Assembly: GCA_010084195.1 (NCBI GenBank)
Contig: RGPS01000016.1
Location: 1 to 50,353, forward strand
Direction: 5' to 3'
DNA: 50,353 bases
Origin: Terriglobia bacterium
GTDB lineage: Bacteria; Acidobacteriota; Terriglobia; Bryobacterales; Bryobacteraceae
Of this stretch, positions 8,603 through 15,595 are shown in pieces; the first letter of the stretch is position 1, and each line of letters begins with the position of its first letter. The position numbers and the translations under genes were made by a program. Below the pieces are notes generated by a model, which was not told the DNA's origin, did no database searches, and saw only the letters and a program-made list of their open reading frames with translations.

Positions 8603-10149
8603 GAATAATTGGCAGCGTCGTCCGTGCTGCCGGTTCCCTTGTATTTGGCCACCTGAGGCCACGGGCAGAGCGGATGGGTTCTGGCGACGCCGGCCGCCGG
8701 GTTGGCCGGATTCTTTGGCTTCGCCGCCACCAACACGTCCGGGGCCTGCGACTGCTCAACCCAGGCTTCGAGTGCCGTGTCGATGTTGTTGAAGCGATCA
8801 CCAGCGGGCGTCCCGGCCTGGCCAAAGGAGCTCGCACCACTGCCTCCCGCGCAATGCCCCATGCCGGGCACCATGTAGAGCCGGGTGAAAGAAGCCGCCT
8901 TCTTCGAGCCCATCTTTTTCAGAACTTCGTCGTAGTATTTGACTGTTGAGGCACCCGGAATTGCGGCGTCCGACCAGCCGTGATAGAGCAGCAGCTTGCC
9001 GCCACGCTTCTGAAAAGCCGACAAATCCGGATTGGTGGCATTCAGGTGTGCGGCAGCCTTCGCATTTGCCGCCGCCAGATCCCGGTTCAGATCAAAGGTC
9101 TTGTAACTCCATGCCGGGTCGCCGTAGACGATGAATTTGAAGAAGTTCGTAGTAAATCCGAAACCGGCAGCGTCTTTTTCGGGCGCCGTTCCTGTTTTCC
9201 AGTTCGCCCAACCACCCTGGTCGGCCTCGCCGCCGTGGTTGTACCCGGGGAAACGAACTTTACCCTTCGCATCCAGAAGTGATTCGTAAGTGCTGTTCAC
9301 CGCCTTCAGCTGCGGGGCTGTGAGGCAGGCATCCGTCTCCTCACCTTTGCAGAGCAGAACCGCAGTATTGAATTTGCAGGACAGGGGATTCTCAATCACG
9401 CCGTCCTTCACCCCGTCTTTGGCATCACACTGCTCCAGCGCGGCGGCCTGAATGGCAGGCAACTTCTTCGCGCTGAAATAGCCGCCGGGTTCTGCGAGCG
9501 CCAAACGGAGGGATCTGCCACCCACACTCAGCAAATGAGTCCAGTCATAGGCGGGAGCCCCGGCAATAATGCCGTCGTAGTCCTCCGGAAACCGCTGTGC
9601 TTCCATGAGCGCCTGCCGCCCGCCGTTGGAGCAGGAACTGAAATAGGATTTCTTCGGCGCTTCCCCGTAGAAGCCGCGGATTGCAGCCTTGGCAGCCAGG
9701 GCGGTTTCATGAATGCCCCGGTAGCCGAAGTCAATCACCTTCTCCGGGTGGTTTAAGGCCCACGATGCGTTGGTACCAACCGTGTCGGCGTGCCCGGTGT
9801 CGGTTGAGGCGGTGGCGTAGTTGTTCTTAACGGCATCAATCAGGCCCGCGTAATTGATGGTTCCGGCAAAGCCACCGTTACCCACGCCGTGAAACTTGCC
9901 ATTCCAGCCTGAGGTGGGTAACCAGATCTCAAAACGAATATCGGAATCGGAGGTGGGATGGAGAGATCCGGCCAGCCTGCAAAATACCGGCAGCCCCTTT
10001 ACGGTTCTTCCTGCGATAGTCAACTCCCCGTTCTCCAGAGTCTCCGAGGTAGTTACATTACTACCTTTCGGCAAAAGGGACGTGAGGCTACCGCATGGAG
10101 CCGCGCTTGCAACCACAGTGGCAACAAACATCAAATATATTGTTTTCAT
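8587..10149 (-). CDS. tannase/feruloyl esterase family protein, secreted
   Basis: A 520-residue exported serine esterase. Signal peptide at 1-17, ending before APCGSL. The family features are GNGGFAG, the nucleophile elbow SCSNGGRQ (Ser174, flanked by Cys173), YDGIIAGAPAYDW, HGWSDAAIPG with the catalytic Asp, and MVPGMGHCAGG with the catalytic His next to a Cys; the Cys-Ser and His-Cys arrangement is characteristic of tannases and fungal feruloyl esterases. Substrates of the family are ester-linked plant phenolics, tannins or phthalate monoesters; which one applies here cannot be told. It lies just upstream of the uridine kinase on the same strand, but the functional link is unclear. The promoter should be in the 10150-10490 gap. 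Confidence 0.88.
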   Translation of the reverse strand: MKTIYLMFVATVVASAAPCGSLTSLLPKGSNVTTSETLENGELTIAGRTVKGLPVFCRLAGSLHPTSDSDIRFEIWLPTSGWNGKFHGVGNGGFAGTINYAGLIDAVKNNYATASTDTGHADTVGTNASWALNHPEKVIDFGYRGIHETALAAKAAIRGFYGEAPKKSYFSSCSNGGRQALMEAQRFPEDYDGIIAGAPAYDWTHLLSVGGRSLRLALAEPGGYFSAKKLPAIQAAALEQCDAKDGVKDGVIENPLSCKFNTAVLLCKGEETDACLTAPQLKAVNSTYESLLDAKGKVRFPGYNHGGEADQGGWANWKTGTAPEKDAAGFGFTTNFFKFIVYGDPAWSYKTFDLNRDLAAANAKAAAHLNATNPDLSAFQKRGGKLLLYHGWSDAAIPGASTVKYYDEVLKKMGSKKAASFTRLYMVPGMGHCAGGSGASSFGQAGTPAGDRFNNIDTALEAWVEQSQAPDVLVAAKPKNPANPAAGVARTHPLCPWPQVAKYKGTGSTDDAANYSCAKP

Positions 10150-10304
10150 AGGTTTTTACCTGGTCCCCTAAAGTTGGTTTATTGTTTTGTGGGAAAGCGT
10201 GCTGGATCTCGCCTCCGTGTTTCACACAGACTAAACCCACTTCAGACAGAGTACCAGGACAACTGCTGTTTCTTCCATCCCCGGAAATGTTTATTCTCAG
10301 GTTC

Positions 10305-10481
10305 ATGAAGATCGTCCAGTCACTTGCAAGGGTTGTGGTGGTTGCGGCAAGCTGCGGAACATCCGCTTTCGCCGCCGGGTAGTCGGTTGCGGCCCCCGAA
10401 GGTGCAAGCTTCGCCATTGCCGGGTTCATGCTGATTGGTATTTCTTCAGCGCTGCGCCGCCGTACTCGCCGAAGCCGCTAA
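10305..10481 (+). pseudogene. remnant of a PEP-CTERM (exosortase-sorted) protein: signal peptide, stop, sorting signal
   Basis: The ATG at 10305 opens a clear Sec signal peptide (MKIVQSLARV, then a Val/Ala-rich core, TSAFAAG) that ends at an in-frame TAG (10380-10382). Reading on in the same frame gives SVAAPEGASFAIAGFML, IGISSA and LRRRTRRSR before a TAA at 10479. This is a PEP-CTERM-type sorting tail: Pro-Glu motif, hydrophobic helix, Arg cluster. Nothing that could be a mature domain lies between. The simplest view is an exosortase substrate whose middle has been deleted and which then gained an amber stop. No strong ribosome binding site is seen. Elsewhere in the 340-bp gap (10150-10492) I see only the probable tannase promoter region. 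Confidence 0.6.
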
Positions 10482-10492
10482 CACCTGGTGCT

Positions 10493-11242
10493 TCAACTGC
10501 TCTTCTTGACCTTCACCACCGGGTCCGTCGGCCTGTAACCCAGTTCCAGACTCAAAACGTCAACCAGTTTCCCCAGCGTTTTCACCCTGGCCCAGTACTT
10601 GTCGTTCCCTTCCACCAGATGCCACGGAGCCGTTTTTGTGCTCGTCTTCAGCAACATCTCTTCCACCGCTTCTTCATAGAGCGGCCACTTTTCCCGATTC
10701 CGCCAGTCCTCGTCAGTTAACTTCCAGCTCTTGTAATGAGTTGTCCGACGTTCCTCAAAGCGATTTAACTGTTCCTCTCGGGAAATGTGGATCCAAAACT
10801 TCACCACAATCGCCCCGAAGTCCTGCAACTGGCGTTCAAATGAGTTGATCTCTTTGTAGGCGCGTTTCCACTCGTGCGACTTAGCGAAGCCCTCCACACG
10901 CTCGACCAAAACCCGGCCGTACCAGCTTCGGTCAAAGATTGCGATCTGCCCCTGCTCCGGGACCCGGGTCCAGAAGCGGTACAGGTAGTGCCTGGACTTC
11001 TCATCACCCTGCGGAGCACTGATCGGGTAAACGACGTACCCCCTTGGGTCCATCTTTTCCGTGATGCGCTTGATAGCACCACCCTTACCCGCAGCGTCCC
11101 AACCTTCAAACACAAGCACAACGGGGCGCTTCTGGTGAAAAACCTGAATTCCGAGTTCCCGCAGTTGTAGCTGGCGTCGCGCGAGTTCCGTCACGTACTC
11201 GGCACCGGGCAGGCTGAGCGAAAGATCCAGCGACTCAAGCAT
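10493..11242 (-). CDS. polyphosphate kinase 2 family protein, canonical half
   Basis: A 249-residue single-domain PPK2. Walker A GWDAAGKGG (47-55), DPRGYVVYPISAP, RHYLYRFWTRVP, Walker B with the canonical DRSWYGR (104-110), ERVEGF and the WHISREEQLNRF-type lid region are all present. PPK2 enzymes transfer phosphate between polyphosphate and nucleoside mono- or diphosphates. Its start overlaps the stop of the preceding PPK2 gene by eight bases (11235-11242), so the two are translated together. In two-domain class II PPK2 (polyphosphate:AMP phosphotransferase) the C-terminal domain is the active one, and this gene would correspond to it. A stand-alone ADP/GDP kinase or an AMP kinase are both possible. 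Confidence 0.85.
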   Translation of the reverse strand: MLESLDLSLSLPGAEYVTELARRQLQLRELGIQVFHQKRPVVLVFEGWDAAGKGGAIKRITEKMDPRGYVVYPISAPQGDEKSRHYLYRFWTRVPEQGQIAIFDRSWYGRVLVERVEGFAKSHEWKRAYKEINSFERQLQDFGAIVVKFWIHISREEQLNRFEERRTTHYKSWKLTDEDWRNREKWPLYEEAVEEMLLKTSTKTAPWHLVEGNDKYWARVKTLGKLVDVLSLELGYRPTDPVVKVKKSS

Positions 11243-12047
11243 CCTTCGCGTCCTCCTTGTCGTCCAGCCAGGCCATCGCGTTTCGAAGATCGGCGTCGGC
11301 TGCTTCTGCCGCGTCCGAGGCGGCCCGTGGAGGGGTATCCGCCCCGAGACGTTCTTCCAGCGCCATGATGATCGTTTTCAACATTTGCGCCAGCGCCCAG
11401 CGTCGCGACGTGGCCTCAATAACTGTCCACGGAGCCTCAGTCGCCTCCGTTATTTCCAGCATGTCTTCGGCAGCGGCCAGATACTCGTTGTACTTCTTGT
11501 GCCGCGCCCAATCCTCTTTGGTGATCCGCCAGGACTCCAGAGGATCAGCCGCAATTTTCTCGAAGCGCTTCTCCTGCTCCTTCCGGCTGATATGCAGAAA
11601 GAACTTGATGATCTCTGTACCGTTGTCGGCCAGCATCCGCTCAAAGTCAATGATGTCGCGAAAAGCTGCGCGCCACTGCTTTTCCGGAACCAGACCCTCC
11701 ACCCGCTCCTGAAGCAGACGGATGTACCAGCTCTGGTCAAAGATCGCCATTTCGCCGGCATTCGGGACACAGAGCCAAAACCGCCACAGCCAGGGCCGGC
11801 TCATTTCGAACGGTCGCGGCAAACTGATGGGGTGGAGTTTGAAGCCGCGGGGATCCAGTCTCTGGGTCAGCGTCGCGACGGAAGTGCCCTTCCCCGCAGC
11901 ATCCCAGCCTTCAAAGAGCACGATGGAAGACACTTTGTTGTCCCAGCAGGCTTTTTCCAGATCGTACATACGCCGCTGCAGGCCAGGCAGAACCCGGTTG
12001 AACTCTTCGGTGGAAAGCTTACGTTTCAGGTTGAGGTTTTCCAGCAT
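11235..12047 (-). CDS. polyphosphate kinase 2 family protein, degenerate Walker B half
   Basis: A second PPK2 domain: Walker A GWDAAGKGT (47-55), DPRGFKLHPISLP, RPWLWRFWLCVP, then FDQSWYIR where the family has FDRSWYGR, so Arg105 is replaced by Gln. The start ATG 12047 lies four bases after the dehydratase stop; starts further upstream lie inside that gene. A C-terminal tail of about 40 residues rich in Ala and Asp has no match to the fold. Compared with two-domain polyphosphate:AMP phosphotransferases, this gene would be the N-terminal, non-catalytic domain and the overlapping downstream gene the catalytic one. That the two form a complex is an inference. The placement in a sugar-acid operon is unusual. 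Confidence 0.8.
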   Translation of the reverse strand: MLENLNLKRKLSTEEFNRVLPGLQRRMYDLEKACWDNKVSSIVLFEGWDAAGKGTSVATLTQRLDPRGFKLHPISLPRPFEMSRPWLWRFWLCVPNAGEMAIFDQSWYIRLLQERVEGLVPEKQWRAAFRDIIDFERMLADNGTEIIKFFLHISRKEQEKRFEKIAADPLESWRITKEDWARHKKYNEYLAAAEDMLEITEATEAPWTVIEATSRRWALAQMLKTIIMALEERLGADTPPRAASDAAEAADADLRNAMAWLDDKEDAKDA

Positions 12048-12051
12048 CTGG

Positions 12052-13209
12052 TTACCAAATGGGGACGACGGCGGGCCCATCCTCCCGGAACACGTCCGCA
12101 TCCAGCCCATATCCGAAGCCGGGAGCGTCGGACAAACGCATCACGCCGTTCTGCGGGCGAGGGTCGTCGGTCAGAACCCAGTGTTTTTCAACACTACGAT
12201 AAATGTCAACATACTCAGCAAACGGAGTTAGTTCCGGCCCCAGCGTAGACAGGAAATGGTACGTGGCGGACCCCACTCCGTGGCAGACCAGTTTGGTGTG
12301 ATGGGCCTTGGCCAGGGCTGCAATCTTCGCGAGGCCGGTCGGCCCCCCGGCGCGGTAGATATCGGGCTGCACAATATCGACACAGCCCTCTTCCAGCAGT
12401 CGCTTGAAGCCCGCCAGCGTGTATTCGTGTTCCCCGCCGGTCACCATGGTGTTCACGGAATCGCGAATCCGCCGATAGCCGGCATAGTCGTCCGGCATCA
12501 CCGGCTCTTCCAGCCAGGCGATGTTGTATCTCTCCAGACGGTCATACATCCGGAGCGTATACGGCACATCCCAGCCCATGTAGATGTCGAGGGCAATGAA
12601 GGCGTCGGGCCCCAGAACTTCACGGGCACGCGCGACGGCAACTTCGTTCTTCGCCATGCCGGTCTCGCCGTGTGCCGGACCCCAGGGCACCGCGATTTTC
12701 ATGTTCTTGATGCCGAAGGCAGCCAGCGCCTCCGGGTCATAGCCGGTATAGTAAACGGGTAATTCCGGGCGGATTCGCCCCCCCAGGAGGTTAAAAACGG
12801 GTTGTCCCAGGAGCTTGCCCCGGGCATCCCAAAGCGCAATGTCCACTCCGGAAATGACCGCCTGCGTCAGACCACCGCGACCGTAGAAAATCGAGGCTCG
12901 GTACAACTGCTCCTGAATCAACTCATTTTCAAAGACAGTCCGCCCGACAATCAGCGCTCGCCATTGCTCGTCCAGCAGAACGGGAGCTGCACTGCCTTTC
13001 CCGCCGCCCACAAAACCGAAGCCACTAATCCCGGCCTCAGTCCCGTCGTCCAGGACAATCTCAATCACCGCAGCCGACATGGTTTGAAACCACGACGCCC
13101 GGGTTTCCCAATACTCCGGATACGCTGACATCGGATTCGCAATCACCGACCCTGTCAGCCAGGACTTACCCATTTTCGCGACGTGACACCGGACGTCGCG
13201 GATTTTCAC
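12052..13209 (-). CDS. enolase-superfamily dehydratase, L-rhamnonate dehydratase-like
   Basis: A 385-residue mandelate racemase/muconate lactonizing type enzyme. The Mg ligands are seen as LDIYMGWD, WLEEPVMPDD and TGGEHEYTL, and the general base region as VCHGVGSATYHF. The GGEHEYTL-GFKRLL-DIVQPDIYRAGG series is most like L-rhamnonate dehydratases. The reaction would be dehydration of a sugar acid to a 2-keto-3-deoxy acid. The gene starts with GTG, overlapping the GNAT stop (GTGA at 13206). It sits two genes after a KDPG-type aldolase, the enzyme expected to cleave the keto-deoxy product, which supports a sugar-acid pathway. The true substrate (rhamnonate, fuconate, galactonate or another) is not decided by sequence. 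Confidence 0.8.
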   Translation of the reverse strand: MKIRDVRCHVAKMGKSWLTGSVIANPMSAYPEYWETRASWFQTMSAAVIEIVLDDGTEAGISGFGFVGGGKGSAAPVLLDEQWRALIVGRTVFENELIQEQLYRASIFYGRGGLTQAVISGVDIALWDARGKLLGQPVFNLLGGRIRPELPVYYTGYDPEALAAFGIKNMKIAVPWGPAHGETGMAKNEVAVARAREVLGPDAFIALDIYMGWDVPYTLRMYDRLERYNIAWLEEPVMPDDYAGYRRIRDSVNTMVTGGEHEYTLAGFKRLLEEGCVDIVQPDIYRAGGPTGLAKIAALAKAHHTKLVCHGVGSATYHFLSTLGPELTPFAEYVDIYRSVEKHWVLTDDPRPQNGVMRLSDAPGFGYGLDADVFREDGPAVVPIW

Positions 13210-13526
13210 AGCAGGTCCTGGTATTCGGGCCGTTTGGCCATGAACGCATGGACATAGGAGCAGGTTGCCAGAACCTTGTACTTGTTCTCGCGAGCCCAGG
13301 CAAGCGCAGCGGTGGCCAGTTTGCCGGCCAGTCCCTGCCCCTGATAGTCGCTGGGAACCTCTGTATGGAAGATTTCCATCAGGCTCTCGGCCAGCAGATA
13401 GTCGAGGTGGGCCGGATTCCGCGAGGAACCAGCTTCAAAACGACACAAGGTCCGGTTGTGCCGGATCTTCAGTTCGCGCTGCTGCGGCTGGTGCTGTTGC
13501 GGCTCAGAGGCCTGTTGCTCGCTCAC
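13206..13526 (-). CDS. small GNAT-like acetyltransferase (YidJ/GNAT_acetyltr type)
   Basis: A 106-residue protein with a Gln-rich first 17 residues and then the short GNAT core of the PF14542 kind: FHTEVPSDYQGQGLAGKLATAALAWARENKYKVLATCSYVHAFMAKRPEY. The QGQGLAGKL segment is the acetyl-CoA loop and CSYVHAFM the conserved end. Acceptors for these mini-GNATs are mostly unknown. It is coupled by an ATGA overlap to the aldolase upstream and by GTGA to the dehydratase downstream. A role in modifying the pathway enzymes or detoxifying an intermediate would be speculation. Confidence 0.75.
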   Translation of the reverse strand: MSEQQASEPQQHQPQQRELKIRHNRTLCRFEAGSSRNPAHLDYLLAESLMEIFHTEVPSDYQGQGLAGKLATAALAWARENKYKVLATCSYVHAFMAKRPEYQDLL

Positions 13527-14182
13527 GCTGCCATCTCTTCGCGAGCCTTGGCGATCACGGCCAGATACTGCCGGGCGCGCGCTTCCATCTCGTCGTAGCG
13601 ATTCTCTTTGATCAGCTTGGCATCGATGAGTTCTCCACCCACCGCCACCGCGCAGGCACCGGCTTTCAGAAATTCGCCGGCAGTTTCCAGGTTGACGCCA
13701 CCGGTCGGGATCATTTCGATGTGAGGCAGCGGTCCCTTGAGCGCCTTGATGTACTTCGGGCCACCGACCGCATTGGCGGGGAATACCTTCACCACATCGG
13801 CACCTGCTTCCCAGGCGGTCAGGACTTCAGTCGGCGTCAGAGCGCCGGCACAAATCACCTTCGAGTAGCGCTTTGCCATCTCAATGGTGGCCAGTTTCAG
13901 GTTCGGGGTAACAAAGAACTGAGCCCCGGCCAGCATGCAGGAGCGAGCGGTTTCGGGGTCCAGAACTGTGCCCGCCCCAAGGACAAGCTTATCGCCGAAC
14001 TTGTCGGCCAGCTTTTCGAGAGCCTTCAAAGCGCCAGGGACGGTCATCGTCACTTCAGCAGCGCGCACGCCACCGTTATAAATAGCCTCAACGGACAGGA
14101 GAGCCGTCTCAGCGGAAGCAGTCCGGACGACGGGGACAAGGCCGATCTTCGTGATAGCGGCCAGAATTTGTTGTGCGGTCAC
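13523..14182 (-). CDS. KDPG/KHG-type aldolase
   Basis: A 219-residue class I aldolase of the Eda family. Glu43 (AAEVTMTVPGA) and Schiff-base Lys132 (VVKVFPANAVGG) match the catalytic pair of E. coli Eda, and LGAGTV, FFVTPN, CAGALTPTE and IPTGGV complete the fold. It splits 2-keto-3-deoxy-6-phospho sugar acids, or close analogues, into pyruvate and an aldehyde. It is the first gene of the five-gene minus-strand operon and starts with GTG at 14182. TACCTT lies six bases before that GTG and no Shine-Dalgarno is seen, so a leaderless message is possible. No sugar-acid kinase is nearby; the family member here may accept an unphosphorylated product, or the kinase is elsewhere. Confidence 0.85.
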   Translation of the reverse strand: MTAQQILAAITKIGLVPVVRTASAETALLSVEAIYNGGVRAAEVTMTVPGALKALEKLADKFGDKLVLGAGTVLDPETARSCMLAGAQFFVTPNLKLATIEMAKRYSKVICAGALTPTEVLTAWEAGADVVKVFPANAVGGPKYIKALKGPLPHIEMIPTGGVNLETAGEFLKAGACAVAVGGELIDAKLIKENRYDEMEARARQYLAVIAKAREEMAA

Positions 14183-14253
14183 TTTTACAAGGTATCAGGG
14201 TGGCAAACGCAGCAGATCTGATTCGGAGGCGCGGTCCAGCCAAAGTATGTAAG

Positions 14254-14268
14254 ATTGTACATGACAAT
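14254..14268. promoter_or_regulatory. inverted repeat, candidate BrnTA operator
   Basis: ATTGT-acatg-ACAAT is a perfect 5-bp inverted repeat directly before the BrnT start, in the space shared with the divergent aldolase operon. BrnA antitoxins of this type are DNA-binding proteins that repress their own operon, which makes this the best operator candidate. Assignment is by position only. Confidence 0.35.
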
Positions 14269-14273
14269 ATACC

Positions 14274-14579
14274 TTGGATGACCTGCGGTTCCAGTTCGAG
14301 TGGGATGAGGCGAAGGCCGGAACAAATTTTCGTAAGCATGGAATATCATTCCGACTGGCATCGTCTGTCTTTAGCGATCCGGCTGTCTTTACAACTGCGG
14401 GCCTTGCACACAGTGAAACCGAAGAGCGTTGGTTTTCAGTAGGCTTGGCGCAAAATGGCGTGGTTCTCTCGGTGGCTCACCTGTGGAGTATCCTGGAATC
14501 AGGGTTGGTTAAGGTTCGAATCATCAATGCCCGCCGGTCGACCGCAAATGAACTTCGTTACTATCTGGAGAGCAAATGA
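14274..14579 (+). CDS. brnT: BrnT family toxin
   Basis: A 101-residue type II toxin of the BrnT (RelE-like ribonuclease) family: FEWDEAKAGTNFRKHGISF at the start, VFSDPAVFTT, ERWFSVGLAQNGVVLSVAH and IINARRSTANELRYY at the end, which hold the usual conserved Asp, Lys-His, Arg and Arg residues. The family inhibits translation by RNA cleavage. The frame starts at TTG 14274; an ATG at 14278 is out of frame, and no better start exists before FEWDEAKA. It overlaps the antitoxin by an ATGA at 14576. An intact pair next to a stretch of broken genes is typical of a small mobile or addictive island. Confidence 0.85.
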   Translation: MDDLRFQFEWDEAKAGTNFRKHGISFRLASSVFSDPAVFTTAGLAHSETEERWFSVGLAQNGVVLSVAHLWSILESGLVKVRIINARRSTANELRYYLESK

Positions 14580-14809
14580 CAGCCCGACACCCAAACGACG
14601 ATGAAATGCCGGCTGAGATTGATTTCAGCAACGCTAAGCGAGGGCTGCATTACGTCCCCGATGGCGCGAACGTCTCTTTCCCCGCATCCATTGAGCGGGG
14701 TGTCTGGGAGTACTTCTCCCAAAAGGCGGAAAGCAGGGGAGTCGGGGTCTCGGAACTGCTAAACGATGTTCTCAAGCGGGACATCGAAATCAGCGAAGCC
14801 CTGCGATAG
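14576..14809 (+). CDS. brnA: BrnA family antitoxin
   Basis: A 77-residue partner of BrnT. It has the PAEIDFSNAKRGLHY motif typical of BrnA and a C-terminal ribbon-helix-helix-like part (SIERGVWEYFSQKAESRGVGVSELLNDVLKRD) expected to bind DNA. It neutralises the toxin and represses the operon in known systems. The ATG overlaps the toxin stop. It is intact; the following 320 bp carry only gene fragments. Confidence 0.82.
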   Translation: MTARHPNDDEMPAEIDFSNAKRGLHYVPDGANVSFPASIERGVWEYFSQKAESRGVGVSELLNDVLKRDIEISEALR

Positions 14810-14821
14810 CGGGCAAAACTC

Positions 14822-15030
14822 CCGTTTTTCAGCGCCGTCGAATTTGAAATCAAACCGGAAGCACGCTGCGCCTGAGTCCTGCTTCTGGATATCTCAGGCT
14901 CCATGGAGGGCGCGAAGATCGAGCGCTCAACGCGGACCTGAAAACCTTCCACGATGAAATCTCCAAACATTCTCTCGCCTCTCTGCGAGTGGAGGTCGCC
15001 GTCGTCACTTTTGACAGCAACAGGCGAATG
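14822..15030 (+). pseudogene. vWA-domain (YegL/TerY-like) protein fragment with a stop and a frameshift
   Basis: One frame reads FFSAVEFEIKPEARCA, a TGA at 14873, then VLLLDISGSMEGAKIE with the MIDAS motif DxSxS. It then ends, and the next frame continues with LNADLKTFHDEISKHSLASL and RVEVAVVTFDSN. Put together these follow the order of bacterial YegL-type vWA proteins (EF-NPEPRCPCVLLLDTSGSM, LN-GL, SLASKRVEVAIVTF). At least one stop and one frame change separate them, so it cannot be translated as a unit. The fragment begins right behind BrnA and the start of the gene is missing. Confidence 0.7.
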
Positions 15031-15041
15031 CCTTTGGGTTG

Positions 15042-15104
15042 TATCACATGCCGGGGAATGTCCTGGAATGGACTTCGGATGACTACAATTCGACGACGAA
15101 GGGA
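15042..15104 (+). pseudogene. formylglycine-generating-enzyme-like (FGE-sulfatase) fragment
   Basis: In a third frame the bases after the vWA fragment read YHMPGNVLEWTSDDYNS, which matches the D-x-x-GNVWEW-x-SDxY core of FGE-sulfatase/SUMF1 domains. Only about 20 residues are recognisable and neither end of a gene is present. It suggests that two neighbouring genes, a vWA protein and an FGE-like protein, were collapsed by a deletion. Confidence is limited by the short match. Confidence 0.5.
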
Positions 15105-15136
15105 TTGAGCGGGGGGCTGGCCCCCTTACTCGGACC

Positions 15137-15394
15137 CTACGAGGTAGCTTCGAGTTTGGTAACCCGGTCTGACAGTGCCTCAACTTCAACGGCCCGCAAA
15201 ACGGCGGTGTGAGTTCGCTTTCTGGCATCGATTGGGCTCGCCCATGTGTAGAACTCGGTGAGAAGGTTGGTTTCAACCCGCTCAACAGCGGCGGGGAGAT
15301 CGCTGCGAGTTGCCCGCAGCCTACCTTCCAGGCGCTGGGCGTTCTCGGCCAGTTGCTCAAGAACCCAACGTTTGTCTTCTTCTGAGAGACTCAT
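15137..15394 (-). CDS. small hypothetical protein, likely helical/coiled coil
   Basis: An 85-residue cytoplasmic protein starting MSLSEEDKRWVLEQL and ending LSDRVTKLEATS. Long charged helices with heptad-like Leu/Val spacing, and a conserved-looking middle (VERVETNLLTEFYTWASP), suggest a coiled coil. I recall similar short proteins in Solibacter-like genomes but know no function. The ATG at 15394 has GGAG nine bases before it; longer reading to a TTG at 15517 is possible but unsupported. It stands alone, convergent to the gene fragments at 14822-15104. Confidence 0.6.
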   Translation of the reverse strand: MSLSEEDKRWVLEQLAENAQRLEGRLRATRSDLPAAVERVETNLLTEFYTWASPIDARKRTHTAVLRAVEVEALSDRVTKLEATS

Positions 15395-15595
15395 GGTCAC
15401 GTGCTCCTTCTGACGTACCCGGCGCAGCTTCAGTTCGTACTCAGGAAGCATCTCCTCTGCGTCAACTTCAGAAGCGGATTTCGCCGGGTGGCGTTCTGAT
15501 TCGAATCCGAGTTCCAACGTGCACTATACGAAAAGGCAGGACCAGGCCACCGCCCCGGAATCCCAATCGGCTACATTAGCAAGTAGGGTCCACAA

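Noticed and set aside
10088-10429. 113-codon minus-strand frame in the tannase upstream gap
   Set aside because: It overlaps the tannase start and the PEP-CTERM remnant, and has no recognisable domain.
15111-15125. G6-CTGG-C5 hairpin as a terminator of the small hypothetical gene
   Set aside because: The stem is short and no T-run follows on either strand.
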